A stretch of DNA of 64,000 nt, taken from positions 1,220,113 through 1,284,112 of the forward strand of contig CM030939.1 in assembly GCA_018136815.1 (NCBI GenBank), in the 5' to 3' direction. The position numbers and the translations under genes were made by a program. Positions 39,155 through 49,278 of the stretch are shown in pieces (position 1 is the first letter of the stretch; the number at the start of each line of letters is the position of its first letter). The DNA comes from Isochrysis galbana (Eukaryota; Haptophyta; Isochrysidales; Isochrysidaceae). The notes beneath the pieces are model-generated. The model was not told the origin of the DNA. It saw only the letters and a program-made list of their open reading frames with translations, and searched no databases.

Positions 39155-41029
39155 CTACCTACCGCACTCCCATCTACGTTTTTTCATGCCGCTGTCACCC
39201 GCGTCCCCTGTGCGAAGTGCATGCAGCTTCTCCCGTAGCGCAGCAATGCTGTTTTGCCCAAATTCGGCGTTTGCGGGATCACCATGTTTGGCCATGTCTC
39301 GCGGAGAAGGGTGAGAGTTGCGCGCGCTCACAAGAGGTAGCGCCCTCGGCACCTCTGCCTGAGTTCGGTCACAAACCAGGCGAATCTCTTGACAATAGGG
39401 TGACCACGGACGGTGGGCGAAGATATCGGGCGAGGCAGCTTGAAGAGATTTTGTCGGCGCGGTCGGCATTCCTGCACAAGCCGTCGAGGTGGTCCGAGGC
39501 AACCGTGGTCCCATACGGACAAGTCTCCCCCCGAGCTCGGCCAAGCCATCCGAGTGTAATGCCGAAGTGCTGGGCGGCCCTTGCAACGAAAGCGTATCGG
39601 TGGGGCGAGCCACCTTTGGCCATGAGCCGGTACCGCTCTCGCCCCACGCCGTGCATGACTTGGTAATTGTGGGAGTTGACTCGTCAAGAATCGTGTCTGA
39701 AGGAGCGCCCCCCAGTCGTTCCACTTGCATACTACTGAACGCTGCCGCCTCGTGCCGGCGCGTATTTTCGGTGCCGTTGATCAGAGCACACGTTCCCTGG
39801 CCAGCTGAGTTCCCGGTCACGCCCGTCGCGAGCTTGGGCGCCTTGCGTGGTGGGGGACTCGCCCTGCGTGGGGACTGCCGTTCACACGCTGTCGAGAGGG
39901 CGGGCTTGGCGCCGACATCCACCTCGAAGACAAACTCTTCAATCAGCGGAACCGCCAGGCCATCGTCGACTCTCTGCCTCGCGGCGACTTGAGCGGGCCC
40001 GGTCGGCACGTACCCAACGGCAGAAGCGGTTGATGCACGATGAACCGACCACACGCCTCGCCGCCCAAGTACGCGTTGCGGAGCAGCGCATCTGGGCCTG
40101 GACTGCGGCACCCGTTTTGCTGCCCTCTCACCTGCCGGGAGGCGCGCTGTCGTCGGCGCAATCCGCGCTGCCTTGCCTTTTATATTCGCCGTCAAGCGAC
40201 GACCACCGTAATCGTCCTCTTCAAGAGCCCACGTGCCCTGTGCTCCCGGAATGGCGGTTGAAGCACCGTCATCCCTATCAAGGAGGAGCGGGGCCACACC
40301 CGATGCAGCATCGTCCATTATCTGGCAAGCTACCGCCGGTGCGAACGGCGCAGGAAGACGCTTCCCGTGTGCCGTGTGCGGGGAGCTGCATTGCCTTTCG
40401 AGCGCGTCGACGCGCGCTTCAAAGCAAGCAGTGCTGCTGGCGTGCACGTCCCACGCACTTCGTGGCGACTCGTCAGCCAATGCGGATGAAGAGTCAGCCT
40501 CACTGGTCACAGAGGCGACCGATTCCGTGGTCATCACGGACGAAGAGACTGCGTGCTGGTCGTGCACGCCAGTGGAAACCCGGGCGACCCACGCAGATGA
40601 TGAGGCGGCATGCTTGTCCTCATGTTCAGCCGAGGGGCAGCAAGCGGCCCGCACTGACGTTGGTGGAGCCGGCTCCCCTGTCCGTAAGCCCTCCTGCTCA
40701 CAGCGCGTAACCGACGCAAGCTCCTGGAGCGTGAGATCGGCCCGTGCTTGATCGTGCGGCGCAAGCATCGAGGCGTCTGCCTCGTCTCGCGCTTCCCCAT
40801 CCCCAAGCTCTCCCTCCCTTACCTGAGAGTCCCCCTCTCTCACACTCTCTCTCTCACCTCGAGCTCTTTGGTCTCGAGCGAAAGATCGGCATGGGAGAGA
40901 ACTGTCGGCTCGGTGCGCGCCGGTCGTGGCGAGTCGTGCCTCCATCAGCTGCAGCCTGCGCGTCCAGCGGGCAAGGCTCAGCTCGAGCTCGCTCTCTTTG
41001 AGCGCGACGCTGGCGCTCCGCAGCGCCAT
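39155..41029 (-). CDS. Hypothetical protein with N-terminal helix
   Basis: A single open frame of 624 residues from the ATG at 41029 (MALRSASVALKESELELSLA). Residues 1-35 form an amphipathic helix (RWTRRLQLMEARLA), and a short helix recurs at the C-terminus (AALREKLHALRTG). Between them the protein is Ala, Ser, Thr and Pro rich with no domain I recognise. The length of the open frame and the mixed amino-acid usage, compared with opposite-strand frames, make it probable as a gene. It sits divergently 0.65 kb from the CYP97 gene. A C-run at 41033-41047 just upstream could be a sequencing trouble spot, so the start is uncertain. Confidence 0.5.
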   Translation of the reverse strand: MALRSASVALKESELELSLARWTRRLQLMEARLATTGAHRADSSLPCRSFARDQRARGERESVREGDSQVREGELGDGEARDEADASMLAPHDQARADLTLQELASVTRCEQEGLRTGEPAPPTSVRAACCPSAEHEDKHAASSSAWVARVSTGVHDQHAVSSSVMTTESVASVTSEADSSSALADESPRSAWDVHASSTACFEARVDALERQCSSPHTAHGKRLPAPFAPAVACQIMDDAASGVAPLLLDRDDGASTAIPGAQGTWALEEDDYGGRRLTANIKGKAARIAPTTARLPAGERAAKRVPQSRPRCAAPQRVLGRRGVWSVHRASTASAVGYVPTGPAQVAARQRVDDGLAVPLIEEFVFEVDVGAKPALSTACERQSPRRASPPPRKAPKLATGVTGNSAGQGTCALINGTENTRRHEAAAFSSMQVERLGGAPSDTILDESTPTITKSCTAWGESGTGSWPKVARPTDTLSLQGPPSTSALHSDGLAELGGRLVRMGPRLPRTTSTACAGMPTAPTKSLQAASPDIFAHRPWSPYCQEIRLVCDRTQAEVPRALPLVSARNSHPSPRDMAKHGDPANAEFGQNSIAALREKLHALRTGDAGDSGMKKRRWECGR

Positions 41030-41679
41030 CGCGCCCCCCCCCCCCCCCCTCAACCCTCCCCCCCCCCCTTCCTTTCAAAAGCGGGGAGGGGGAGGTGCGC
41101 CGAGTTCCGCATCACGTAAAGAAGAAGCCTCTCTCGTTTACGTAAAGGACTCCCGCGGAGTCCCGCGTGAGGATTCCGTCGCGATCGACTCTCTCCTTCT
41201 CATCCTCCGGCAGCGCCGCCACCGTCACTGTGAATCTACTATGAACAGTTCCTGCCAGCACGGCCTGTTCCCTCGGCACCGTCTTTTTTTGGGCTCATAG
41301 TCGTTCCACCGTTGAAATTCGTTGTGTAAGATACATGTATATATATATTATATACGTGGATACTCCTGTTGTAATCGGACGGGCAAACGGCTCTCTCGTG
41401 CTAGGGCGCTAGTTTACAAGAAAAGCTCTCCTCGCCCTCTCCCCCCCTCCGCCCACACCCAGCCGCACCTCGCGAGGGCTCGCGCCTCCCGTCTCTCTCT
41501 CTCTCCCTCCCTCCCTCCCTCTCTCTCTCCTCTCTCTCTCTCTCTCTCCCCCTCCCCCTCTCGCTTCCCTCCCTCCCTCCCTCACCGCCCTCCTCTCCAA
41601 GCGCCCAACTCCCCCCCTTTTCCCCACCTATCTTCGCCTCCCCAGAGCCCCCACCCCCAACCCAGTGCCCGCCCCCCAA
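41030..41679. other. Divergent intergenic region before CYP97
   Basis: Contains C-runs (41033-41070) and a CT-rich tract (41490-41660) next to the CYP97 start. TATATATATTATATA lies at 41339-41354. No gene is seen. Confidence 0.5.
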
Positions 41680-43566
41680 ATGGGCCCCTTCCCGCTGCTC
41701 GCCACGTTCGCTGTCCTGCTGCCCTCGCCCGCCCGCGTGCGCGCACCGCCGCCACGCGCGCAACTGCCGCCCAAGCCTCCGGCGCAGCTCGACGCCGACG
41801 AGGTCCCCCAGGCACCCACTTTTGGTGAGTGGTTCTCCAACACTCCTCTTGCAATCTCACGGACTCTCGCACGCCAGCAGTACGAGCAGAAGCTCAAGGG
41901 GCCCACGCAGCTGCCCGGGTACTGGGACGCGGTGTGGAAGCTGCCATTCATGCAGGGCGGTGCACCCGGCACGCCCCTCACGTTTGGTGACACCGCTCAA
42001 ACCTTCAAGGACAACATCGAGCAGCTGTTTGGCGGCTACCCGTCCAAGGACGGAGCGCCGCTCGCGGCCGCAGACGTCTCCGACATCGACCTCAAGGCGC
42101 TCTTCCTCGGGATGAAGACGTACTTCGACAAGTATGGCTCCGTCTTCAAGATGTGCTTCGGACCCAAGTCCTTCATGGTCGTCGCCGACCCGGTCGTCAC
42201 GCGCCACCTCCTGCGCGAGAACAACCGCAATTACGATAAGGGTCAGCTAGCAGTTGTGCTCGAGGACATCATGGGCAAGGGACTCATCCCCGCCGATCCC
42301 GAGACGTGGGCCAAGAGGCGGCGTGCCATCACCCCGGCCTTTCACAAGCTCTACCTTGAGCGGATGGTCTCTGAGTTTGGGCAGGCCAACGACAAGCTCA
42401 TCACGCAGCTGCGCGCCAATGCGCGCTCGGGTGCGCGCATTGACATGGAGGAGCGCTTTGGCTCGCTCGCGCTGGACATCATCGGCAAGGCAGTCTTCAA
42501 CTACGACTTTGACTCGGTTTGCGAGGAGTCGCCTGTCGTCAAAGCCGCCGTGCGCGCCCTGGGTGAGGTTGAGCACCGCGCGCTTGTGCCGCTCCCGTAC
42601 TGGAAGGTGCCGGGCGCCAACGAGGTAGTGCCGCGGCTGCGCGACTTCAATCGCGACATGGACATCCTCAACGGCAAGCTGTATGAGCTCATCGAGGGCT
42701 GTCTCGCTACGCGCGACGCAAAAGACCTCGAGGCGCTCCAGGCCAAGGACTACTCCAACGTGAAGGACCCTTCGCTTCTTCGTTTCCTGATCGATCTACG
42801 CGGTGAGGAGGTAGACAACAAGCAGATGCGCGACGACTTGATCACGTTGCTCATCGCTGGCCACGAGACGACGGCCGCCGTACTCACCTGGTCCGTCTTC
42901 GCGCTCAACCAGCACCCGGAAGAGCTCGCCAAAGTACAGGCCGAGATCGACGAGCTTGTGGGCGACCGCGTGCCTACCATCGATGAGATGGGCAAGCTGC
43001 GTCTCACACAAAACTTGCTCGCCGAGACACTGCGCATGTGGCCCGCACCGCCACTGTTGCTTCGCTGCGCGCTAGAGGCCGACACCTGGCCCGAGGGCGG
43101 CACCGGCGTCGAGGGCGGCGTCAAGATCCCGCGCGCGGGCGACGTGATGATCTCGATGTATAACATGGGCCGCTCGCCGCAGCTGTGGGAAAATCCTGAC
43201 CTTTTCGACCCCGACCGCTGGGAGAGGCCCGCTGGAAATCCTGAGGTGAAGGGCTGGGCCGGCTACGACCCTAGCCTCCGCCGTGGTCTCTACCCCTCCG
43301 AGGCCGCCACCGACTTCGCATTCATCCCCTTCGGCGGCGGCGAGCGCAAGTGCGTTGGCGACCAATTTGCGATGCTCGAGGCCATGGTCACCACCGTGAT
43401 GCTGCTTCGCCGCTTTGAGTTCAAGCTCGACATGCCAGCAGAGGAGGTTGGCATGACCGCCGCAGCCACCATCCACACACGCAACGGCCTCTGGTGCACT
43501 GTTAAGGAGCGCGACCTCGGCGAGGGCTCCGCATCGGAGGAGACCCCCACCGTCATTGCCGCGTGA
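41680..43566 (+). CDS. CYP97: Cytochrome P450, CYP97-type carotenoid hydroxylase
   Basis: A single exon of 628 residues from the ATG at 41680. The N-terminal 50 residues (MGPFPLLATFAVLL, then Pro/Arg/Ala) fit a plastid-targeting leader. The P450 signatures are complete: I-helix A393-G-H-E-T-T398 (oxygen activation), K-helix E449-T-L-R452, a PERF-like DPDRWERP, and the haem loop FGGGERKC with ligand Cys558. The blocks GKGLIPADPETWAKRRRAIT, LAVVLEDIMG, YEFGSLALDIIG-like (RFGSLALDIIGKAVFNYDF) and KDPSLLRFLIDLRGEEV are characteristic of the CYP97 clan, which hydroxylates carotene rings in plastids. In algae CYP97 enzymes feed zeaxanthin, lutein-type or fucoxanthin-pathway pigments; which ring is used here cannot be read from sequence. 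A CT-rich tract precedes the gene. Confidence 0.95.
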   Translation: MGPFPLLATFAVLLPSPARVRAPPPRAQLPPKPPAQLDADEVPQAPTFGEWFSNTPLAISRTLARQQYEQKLKGPTQLPGYWDAVWKLPFMQGGAPGTPLTFGDTAQTFKDNIEQLFGGYPSKDGAPLAAADVSDIDLKALFLGMKTYFDKYGSVFKMCFGPKSFMVVADPVVTRHLLRENNRNYDKGQLAVVLEDIMGKGLIPADPETWAKRRRAITPAFHKLYLERMVSEFGQANDKLITQLRANARSGARIDMEERFGSLALDIIGKAVFNYDFDSVCEESPVVKAAVRALGEVEHRALVPLPYWKVPGANEVVPRLRDFNRDMDILNGKLYELIEGCLATRDAKDLEALQAKDYSNVKDPSLLRFLIDLRGEEVDNKQMRDDLITLLIAGHETTAAVLTWSVFALNQHPEELAKVQAEIDELVGDRVPTIDEMGKLRLTQNLLAETLRMWPAPPLLLRCALEADTWPEGGTGVEGGVKIPRAGDVMISMYNMGRSPQLWENPDLFDPDRWERPAGNPEVKGWAGYDPSLRRGLYPSEAATDFAFIPFGGGERKCVGDQFAMLEAMVTTVMLLRRFEFKLDMPAEEVGMTAAATIHTRNGLWCTVKERDLGEGSASEETPTVIAA

Positions 43567-44069
43567 GCGCGCGCGCGACGAACGTTGTGGATGCATCCAA
43601 CAACGCACACTGTGTACTGCCATGGGCGCGGATCGCTGCCCGGTACTCCTAGAAGAGCACGACGGTTGGTTGCGACCAACAATGCATCATCTCTCTCGCC
43701 CCCTCCCCCCAGGGAATGCGTGCGCGCCCAGCCCGCCCTGGCCTTCGTCATTCTGGAGTAGGGGTAGAGGGAGTAGTGAGGAGTATCGTGTGCGAAAACG
43801 TATTACTATACCTTGCCGATGCGTCATCAAGCGGCGAGCTATATTTGCGCATGCGCCATTCAGACACCTGGTTGCAGTGGTATGTGATCGGAATGGCTGA
43901 AGCAGGAAGAACGTTCCATTGCATCATCGTTCTCTGAGACCACAGCATCAATTGACGATTGATGCAAATGCTTGTGCATCGCCAACTAAGGGCATCAAGG
44001 GGCCGGGCCCTCGGCCTCATAGCGCGTTAATGGTCCCGGCCGCTCGAACTCGAAAGAGAAGCATGATGC
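43567..44069. other. CYP97 downstream region
   Basis: Small frames without domains. No repeat or hairpin of note. Confidence 0.4.
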
Positions 44070-44150
44070 ATGAGGTGGGCCGGGACGGGGGGGCAGGGAG
44101 CGTGCCCTCCCCCATGCCCATGCGAAGCCCAAGTATATAAATAAACTTAG
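44070..44150. repeat. G/C hairpin plus AAGTATA...AAACTTAG repeat, copy 3
   Basis: GGGGGGGCAGGGAGCGTGCCC then TCCCCCATGCCCATG and CCCAAGTATATAAATAAACTTAG. It is a diverged member of the family at 9481 and 13917. Confidence 0.5.
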
Positions 44151-44209
44151 TGAGCACGACCTTATTGCTTATTGATCGAGGGTTTTTGAGGGGTCCGAAA
44201 TGCGACTCA

Positions 44210-44246
44210 ATAGCGACTCAACGCGAGGGTTTCGTTGAGTCGCTAT
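44210..44246. repeat. Perfect 14-bp inverted repeat
   Basis: ATAGCGACTCAACG (44210-44223), a nine-base loop, then CGTTGAGTCGCTAT (44233-44246). A partial direct copy (TGCGACTCAA) lies immediately upstream. It could be a cruciform site or a foldback-element remnant. Confidence 0.8.
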
Positions 44247-44553
44247 CGTTGGGAGATTGTTGATTGTTGAGAGGACACGACTTTTTTCCGCCAGTGGGGC
44301 TGTGTTGACTCGCGAACCGCTCCCAACGGTGACTCAACAGGATGGCGGGAGACGCCCCGGTGAGCCGCGTGCCGCTCCCCTTCCCAGCTTGAGCCATAGC
44401 CCAGGCGGAGCACGGGTCCCGCGCGCCCTCCCGAGGCATGGAGCCCTACCGACATGATGACGCTCGCGCGCGAGGCGTGCCGCTCCCGCGCTCCCGCACC
44501 CGATCCAACTGTGCGGGCAGCCGAGTGCTGAGCAATGAGTGCCTCGTGCCACG

Positions 44554-44985
44554 TTATGTACCATGCCCGAGGTGAACGATGCCGCGCGCGCGCCTACCGC
44601 TGACGGGAAGATTCATCCTGCTGCATCGCAGGGTGTCGTATTCCATACAATGGCAGGCTTTTACTTCTAACCTGTGGGTTATTTTAGGCCTCAAGGTCTC
44701 GTCGATTGGTATTCCGCCTCTTCTCTTACTTTCTCTCGATGCCATCAAATGTTCCACTCCGCACGCCGATACGGCGGCTCTTTCCCGCCGGGGGGGGTAT
44801 AAGAAGCTGGCACCGTTTACACAGTACCCTGGATACGCTTTGTTAAGTTTGAGATTGCATTTTACCATACAAATTTGCTTGCCCGTCTTGGGATCTTTCG
44901 CCCAACATCCTGGGATATCGTGGCTAGATGAGCATTGAACGATTTGCTGCCCTTTCAGGCGGTTGTTCTTGCATTCGCCGGCCAT
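44554..44985 (-). CDS. Hypothetical Cys-rich ORF
   Basis: From the ATG at 44985 the frame gives 143 residues. The first half has CSSSHDIPGCWAKDPKTGKQ and then CMVKCNLKLNKAYPGYCVNG, Cys/Gly/Lys-rich with ordinary codon variety, which looks like real protein. The second half includes ITHRLEVKACHCMEYDTL, whose DNA matches 7395-7420 in the dispersed element. A mobile-element protein is likely. The cysteine spacing is not a recognised zinc finger. Confidence 0.4.
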   Translation of the reverse strand: MAGECKNNRLKGQQIVQCSSSHDIPGCWAKDPKTGKQICMVKCNLKLNKAYPGYCVNGASFLYPPRRERAAVSACGVEHLMASRESKRRGGIPIDETLRPKITHRLEVKACHCMEYDTLRCSRMNLPVSGRRARGIVHLGHGT

Positions 44986-45072
44986 GAAACGACGCGCCCC
45001 TCGCTCTCAATCCTGTCCTCGCTGCTGACGTCCTTTTTCGCAAATGCGACGGGACCTTCGCAAACGGGGCCG

Positions 45073-45450
45073 ATGGTTTCGCGAAAGACTCAAGACTTGG
45101 CGTCGATGGAGTGGGACCGCATGAGGGAGCGCGAGGCCGGCGCTGATCTATGTGAGCTCAGCAAGAATTTGGTTCGCGCCTACATCCGCAAGCTTTGCGA
45201 TCCCGCGGTTGACTCCACCAACGTGTGGGATCATCCAAACATGGCCCATGAGATGAACCAGAGGTTCGAGGAAATCATTCGGAACGATAAGGTTGATCCT
45301 CAGCGCGGCGTCGACAATGCGATTAAATTTGCGGAGGTGCTCGCGGAGACTCGTTTCCGCGTAGAGAACCACGAGCTAGGTCGGTCGGCGCTCTCGTGCG
45401 TCAACCTCTGCGCCAACGGTACCTCAGCCCTTACGAGCAGGCCCGGGTGA
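45073..45450 (+). CDS. Hypothetical ORF
   Basis: The open frame extends from about 44935, but the first ATG is at 45073 (MVSRKTQDLASMEWDRMRER). It encodes about 125 residues of mixed composition (VRAYIRKLCDPAVDSTNVWD, EIIRNDKVDPQRGVDNAIKF). No domain is recognised. It runs head to head with the Cys-rich ORF and ends just before repeat F, so it may belong to the same element. Confidence 0.4.
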   Translation: MVSRKTQDLASMEWDRMREREAGADLCELSKNLVRAYIRKLCDPAVDSTNVWDHPNMAHEMNQRFEEIIRNDKVDPQRGVDNAIKFAEVLAETRFRVENHELGRSALSCVNLCANGTSALTSRPG

Positions 45451-45639
45451 AGCGTCATCAATCCAGGACCTCGACGAAGCAAACTGTGGCTAGCGTACGC
45501 TCTAAGGCTTCAAGCGAGGCAAAGAACGTGTCGCATCCAGAGTATTTTATATACTCTATGCGGATGCAGTGTCTCCACCATGCGTTGTGTGAAGAAAATT
45601 GAGTGAGTTTCGTTTTTGCCATTGAGTTGCCTCGAAGCT

Positions 45640-45926
45640 CCGCCGCATTGCACGCCGCCGAATTTGTTCGTTTGTCCTTACTGATTTCATTGGTTTGTTT
45701 GTGCGATGTTGCGTTAGTTTTCGGAGTTTTCTTGTTGGTGAGTGAGTGATGTGGGGTGGTGTCACGTGGGTCCTCGTCGTGATGTAGCGCGCTCCCTCCC
45801 CCTCTCTCAAGACTTCTCTTCACTCTGTGCCCCTAGCTTGCCCCATTGAGACTTGCCACGATCAAGCGCGAGCTTGATTCGATAGAACGAGACTTCCTCG
45901 TCCCAGAAGACCGCTTCGACCACGGA
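45640..45926. repeat. Dispersed repeat F, copy 3 (inverted)
   Basis: The reverse complement matches 19865-20142 over about 270 bp with small indels. It is cut by the assembly gap on its right. Confidence 0.7.
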
Positions 45927-46026
45927 NNNNNNNNNNNNNNNNNNNNNNNNNNNNNNNNNNNNNNNNNNNNNNNNNNNNNNNNNNNNNNNNNNNNNNNNNN
46001 NNNNNNNNNNNNNNNNNNNNNNNNNN
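45927..46026. other. Assembly gap (100 N)
   Basis: Exactly 100 undetermined bases, placed between repeat F and a copy of the repetitive MERA ORF. Confidence 1.
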
Positions 46027-46179
46027 CGGACATGGTTGCTGCCGTGCAGGCAGCAGTCCAAGCCACCGTGACGGAAGCTCTTCGCGGACAGGGACATTCG
46101 CCTGCTTCGAAGCCTGATTACCGGGCTGCTGCACCGCCGGCAAGTTACCACTCCAACTCACCGTTGCCGTAGCTTGGAG

Positions 46180-46974
46180 TTTGTCGCTATAAGCGGCCTT
46201 GAGTTGCTCGTGTGCATCGTCATCGACGTAAAAAATCCAAGGCCCTTTGCGGTTTGCGGCCTTTGTCCATCCCATCCGGGGTAGCGTCCAAGCCCTCTAG
46301 CTTGGAAAGAAGGAACTTCATGTAGGTTGCCATGTCTTCGCTCTTAATGTCCTTCTTGTCGTCCGCTAGCTGAGCTAGCTGAAAGAAGAAGGGAGTGTCC
46401 TCCGGTTCTTCTTCCTTATCTTGATCATGAGGAGGAGAGGCGAATTGCGTTGCTATGGGTGGATTCGGTTTTGGGTCCGACTGCGGGTCCGCTCGCTTGC
46501 GCGAGGGTAGCGTGGGATGTAGAGTGGGTTGAGGTGGGGCTAGCTGCTCCCGTGCTGGCTGCTGTGCCTTGGGTCCAGCCGCTTCGGCGTACGATTTTTG
46601 GGTGGTGTTCTTTGAGAGGTTGGAGGCCGAAAAGGCCCCCAGGATTGATTGTTGTGTGAAGTGCCCGCCCACGAGGGGTGCACTGATGGTAGGAGTTGCC
46701 TCCATGATGGGGAGTCCTTGTTGGGGTGGCAAGGCGGTAGTGGCAGGCGGCAGGGCCAGAGGCTGGCCCTGTTGTTCTGCAGGGGCAACAGGACTTTGCC
46801 TGCTCCCTGCTTCTGGTGGTGTTGGGGAGGTGAGGGCGGGAGGATCATGTCGACGTCGCTGTCCGTGAGAGGGGCAGCCTGCGAGCGCTTCGGCTCCGGC
46901 GGCTTGGGGCGGCCCCGGTGGGGCGTCGTGGCGGCGGGGGACTGGGAGGTGGGAGCGGTCGGCGCGCGCTCCAT
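46180..46974 (-). mobile_element. Repetitive MERA-type ORF, copy 2 (frameshifted)
   Basis: From the ATG at 46974 the minus strand encodes MERAPTAPTSQSPAATTPHR, then moves to a second frame near 46800 (the Pro/Gln region and the conserved KFLLSKLEGLDATPDGMDKG). It shifts again at about 46255, where a seven-base CCGCAAA duplication is present relative to copy 1. The match to copy 1 ends after DKLQA near 46190. The element is therefore inactive. Confidence 0.7.
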
Positions 46975-47039
46975 CGCTGAAACTATAACAATAGTTTTTT
47001 CTGCATAGCATGAGCATCACCAACAGGCCCCCCACCCCC

Positions 47040-47130
47040 CAGAGGAGAGTTGGAGCCTTGGAGCCTAAGGGGGAGGGCATGAGGCGCCTCCCCCATGTGA
47101 ACTATGACTTAGCAAGTATAAACTTGGTTT
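47040..47130. repeat. G/C hairpin plus AAGTATAAACTT repeat, copy 4
   Basis: GGGGGAGGGCATGAGGCGCC then TCCCCCATG, and GCAAGTATAAACTTGG. It lies directly upstream of the MERA ORF copy 2, on the promoter side. Confidence 0.5.
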
Positions 47131-47627
47131 GGGGGGGGGGGGGGCAACTGCCACCTTGCAAGTGTACACAAGTGGGGGGGGGAAGGCTGCGTAAAAAGAG
47201 TGAGCGTGGCCTGGTCACGACGACAAGTCTAGTATAGCAGGGTCCGGACAGGGTTCCTGCTTCAAAGCATGCCAATAAGGGTAGGCGGAGGTGGCGGAGG
47301 CAGGATAGTGGGCATCTCGCGAATCAAAAACGGTCCAGATGTGGCATGCGAGTAACACAATGTCGTGATATGAGCGCATCTAAACCTGCAACGTATGGAA
47401 AAAGGTTGACGAGTAGCATCGAGGCTGCACGCATACGCCGGTGTACCAAGTTCTTGGTGCAACATCCGGCTGGTCATTGGATGCAGTGGCGACGCGCAGG
47501 TGGGCGCTCCCCCTGTGATTCTTTTGGCAAAACATCGGCGTACATCTGCTGCACCATTCACTACAGCCCGTTGCAAAAATAGCACAATGGGTCGATTCAC
47601 GACGGGGCGAGCCTGGCGACACCAGTC
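47131..47627. other. Intergenic stretch, nothing recognised
   Basis: Begins with a G-run and holds only small frames. It includes the downstream side of the minus-strand DUF218 gene. Confidence 0.4.
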
Positions 47628-48404
47628 TCAATAGCTGTTCAGCAAGGCGCCCGTGGCCTCCGCGGCGGTGTGCGGATGAGCTCTACCCGTGGCTGAGTAG
47701 GCGTTGTGCCGCATGAAGAGGAAGGAATGGAGCTGAGGTAACGTCGTGATGGCGGCTGCCGTCTGGCGCAGCTGGGCGAGAGATTCCTGCTCCTTGGCGT
47801 GGCGCGCGGCGGCGGCGGCGGGTGCGATAGCGCCCACCTCCTCGTCCGGCACTTCCTCAAACTCGAGGCGCACAGGCCAGTGGCGACGCGGAGGGAGCGA
47901 GAAGACCCACTCGAAGATGGTGCGCGTGCGCGGCATGTGCAAGGCGGACGTCAATACCAGGCAGCGCCGCCAGCCGAGAATATCGGCGTGGAAGATGCGC
48001 GCAAATGCCGCGTTGCCGATGGTGTCGAGCGACCACGACTCTAGCAGTATCCGCGAAGGCGCAACACCGCGGTCCATCAGGTACTTGGCACTAGCGGCTG
48101 CCTCATCAATCTCAAAGCCCACCCGGTCCCTCGGCGCCGGGCGGTGCGTCGTTCCGCGAGAGAGGACGAGGTAGAGCGCCGCCTCTCGGTCATGGTGCAG
48201 CGCCGCATCGAGGCGGCGCTCGACCCACGCGAGCGGCCTCCCCTCGTCATCGAGCCCGCCGCCCGGCACGATGAGCGCGTCGTAGCGAACAGGAGAAGGC
48301 GAGAGTGCCCACCAGCCAATTGGACTGAGCGAAAGGAAGGCGGCACAGAGCAGGCAGAGTGCGGCGTGCGGCGTGCGGCGCAGCCGGTGGGGCGAGTTGG
48401 GCAT
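47628..48404 (-). CDS. DUF218 (YdcF/SanA-like) protein
   Basis: A single exon of 258 residues from the ATG at 48404. A hydrophobic segment at about residues 13-35 (ALCLLCAAFLSLSPIGWWAL) is a signal anchor. The DUF218 fold follows: YDALIVPGGG at the first strand, VERRLDAALH, LVLSRGTTH, the acidic EIDEAAASAKYLMDRGVAPS and RILLESWSLDTIGNAAF (the conserved E-S-x-S-x-D-T-x-x-N motif), then VLTSALHMPRT. Bacterial relatives act in envelope biogenesis. In algae and plants the family is uncharacterised, so only a membrane-anchored location is suggested. The C-terminal 60 residues are low-complexity Ala/His and probably accessory. A long GA array lies 140 bp upstream. Confidence 0.82.
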   Translation of the reverse strand: MPNSPHRLRRTPHAALCLLCAAFLSLSPIGWWALSPSPVRYDALIVPGGGLDDEGRPLAWVERRLDAALHHDREAALYLVLSRGTTHRPAPRDRVGFEIDEAAASAKYLMDRGVAPSRILLESWSLDTIGNAAFARIFHADILGWRRCLVLTSALHMPRTRTIFEWVFSLPPRRHWPVRLEFEEVPDEEVGAIAPAAAAARHAKEQESLAQLRQTAAAITTLPQLHSFLFMRHNAYSATGRAHPHTAAEATGALLNSY

Positions 48405-48540
48405 GCTGGGCGGTGGTGCTGGGTGTGGACCGGGGGGGTGGAGGGGGGGGTGCGCAGCGGGACGGAGGGAGGGAGAGAGGGGGAGCGGAAGAGGGAGAGG
48501 GCGAGAGGGAGAGGGAGTCAGAGAGGGAAAATAGAAAAAA

Positions 48541-48795
<255 letters not shown>

Positions 48796-49278
48796 CTTCT
48801 CTCGGAGACCCGTACAATTCACACATTTCCCCGTCACTTTCATTCTAATCAACTCCACGTTGTACGCAGAGCATCGGCACACACCGCCAAACAACCGCCG
48901 CTCTGCTGCTTCTCTCTCTCTTCACTCCTCAGACACAGACAGAGAAGATCCGACCCCCCCGTGCCGAGAATAAATCTCCAAGCAAAGCTAACGAACCATC
49001 CCCCCCCCCCCCACCCACGCGGCACCTGTGAAGGGCGAATATAAATACCCGGCGCCAAAGAGCATATCTCCCACAGCATATACATGTGGATTCTATCTCT
49101 TAAAGGTGGGAGGCGCACGGAAGGGGGGGGGGGGGGGGGCTGGTGGGAAAGTGGGGCGGGGGGGTGAACCTGGAGCGTACTGGGAAGGGGGGCAGGACTC
49201 AGGACCACTGCCATGTCTGGAAGGGCACCATTGAGGACTCCTGGGGCTGGGCAACCCCTCACGCCGATGGCCGATGGA
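48796..49278. other. Noncoding stretch flanking the solo LTR
   Basis: C- and G-runs near 48996-49010 and 49122-49139. No gene. The last bases, ATGGA at 49274-49278, are the left target duplication of the LTR. The forward frame at the end continues into the ORF that resumes at 50134. Confidence 0.5.

Noticed and set aside
41665-41679. A five-residue longer CYP97 start
   Set aside because: The first codon would be GTG. The ATG at 41680 is the natural start and still includes the leader.
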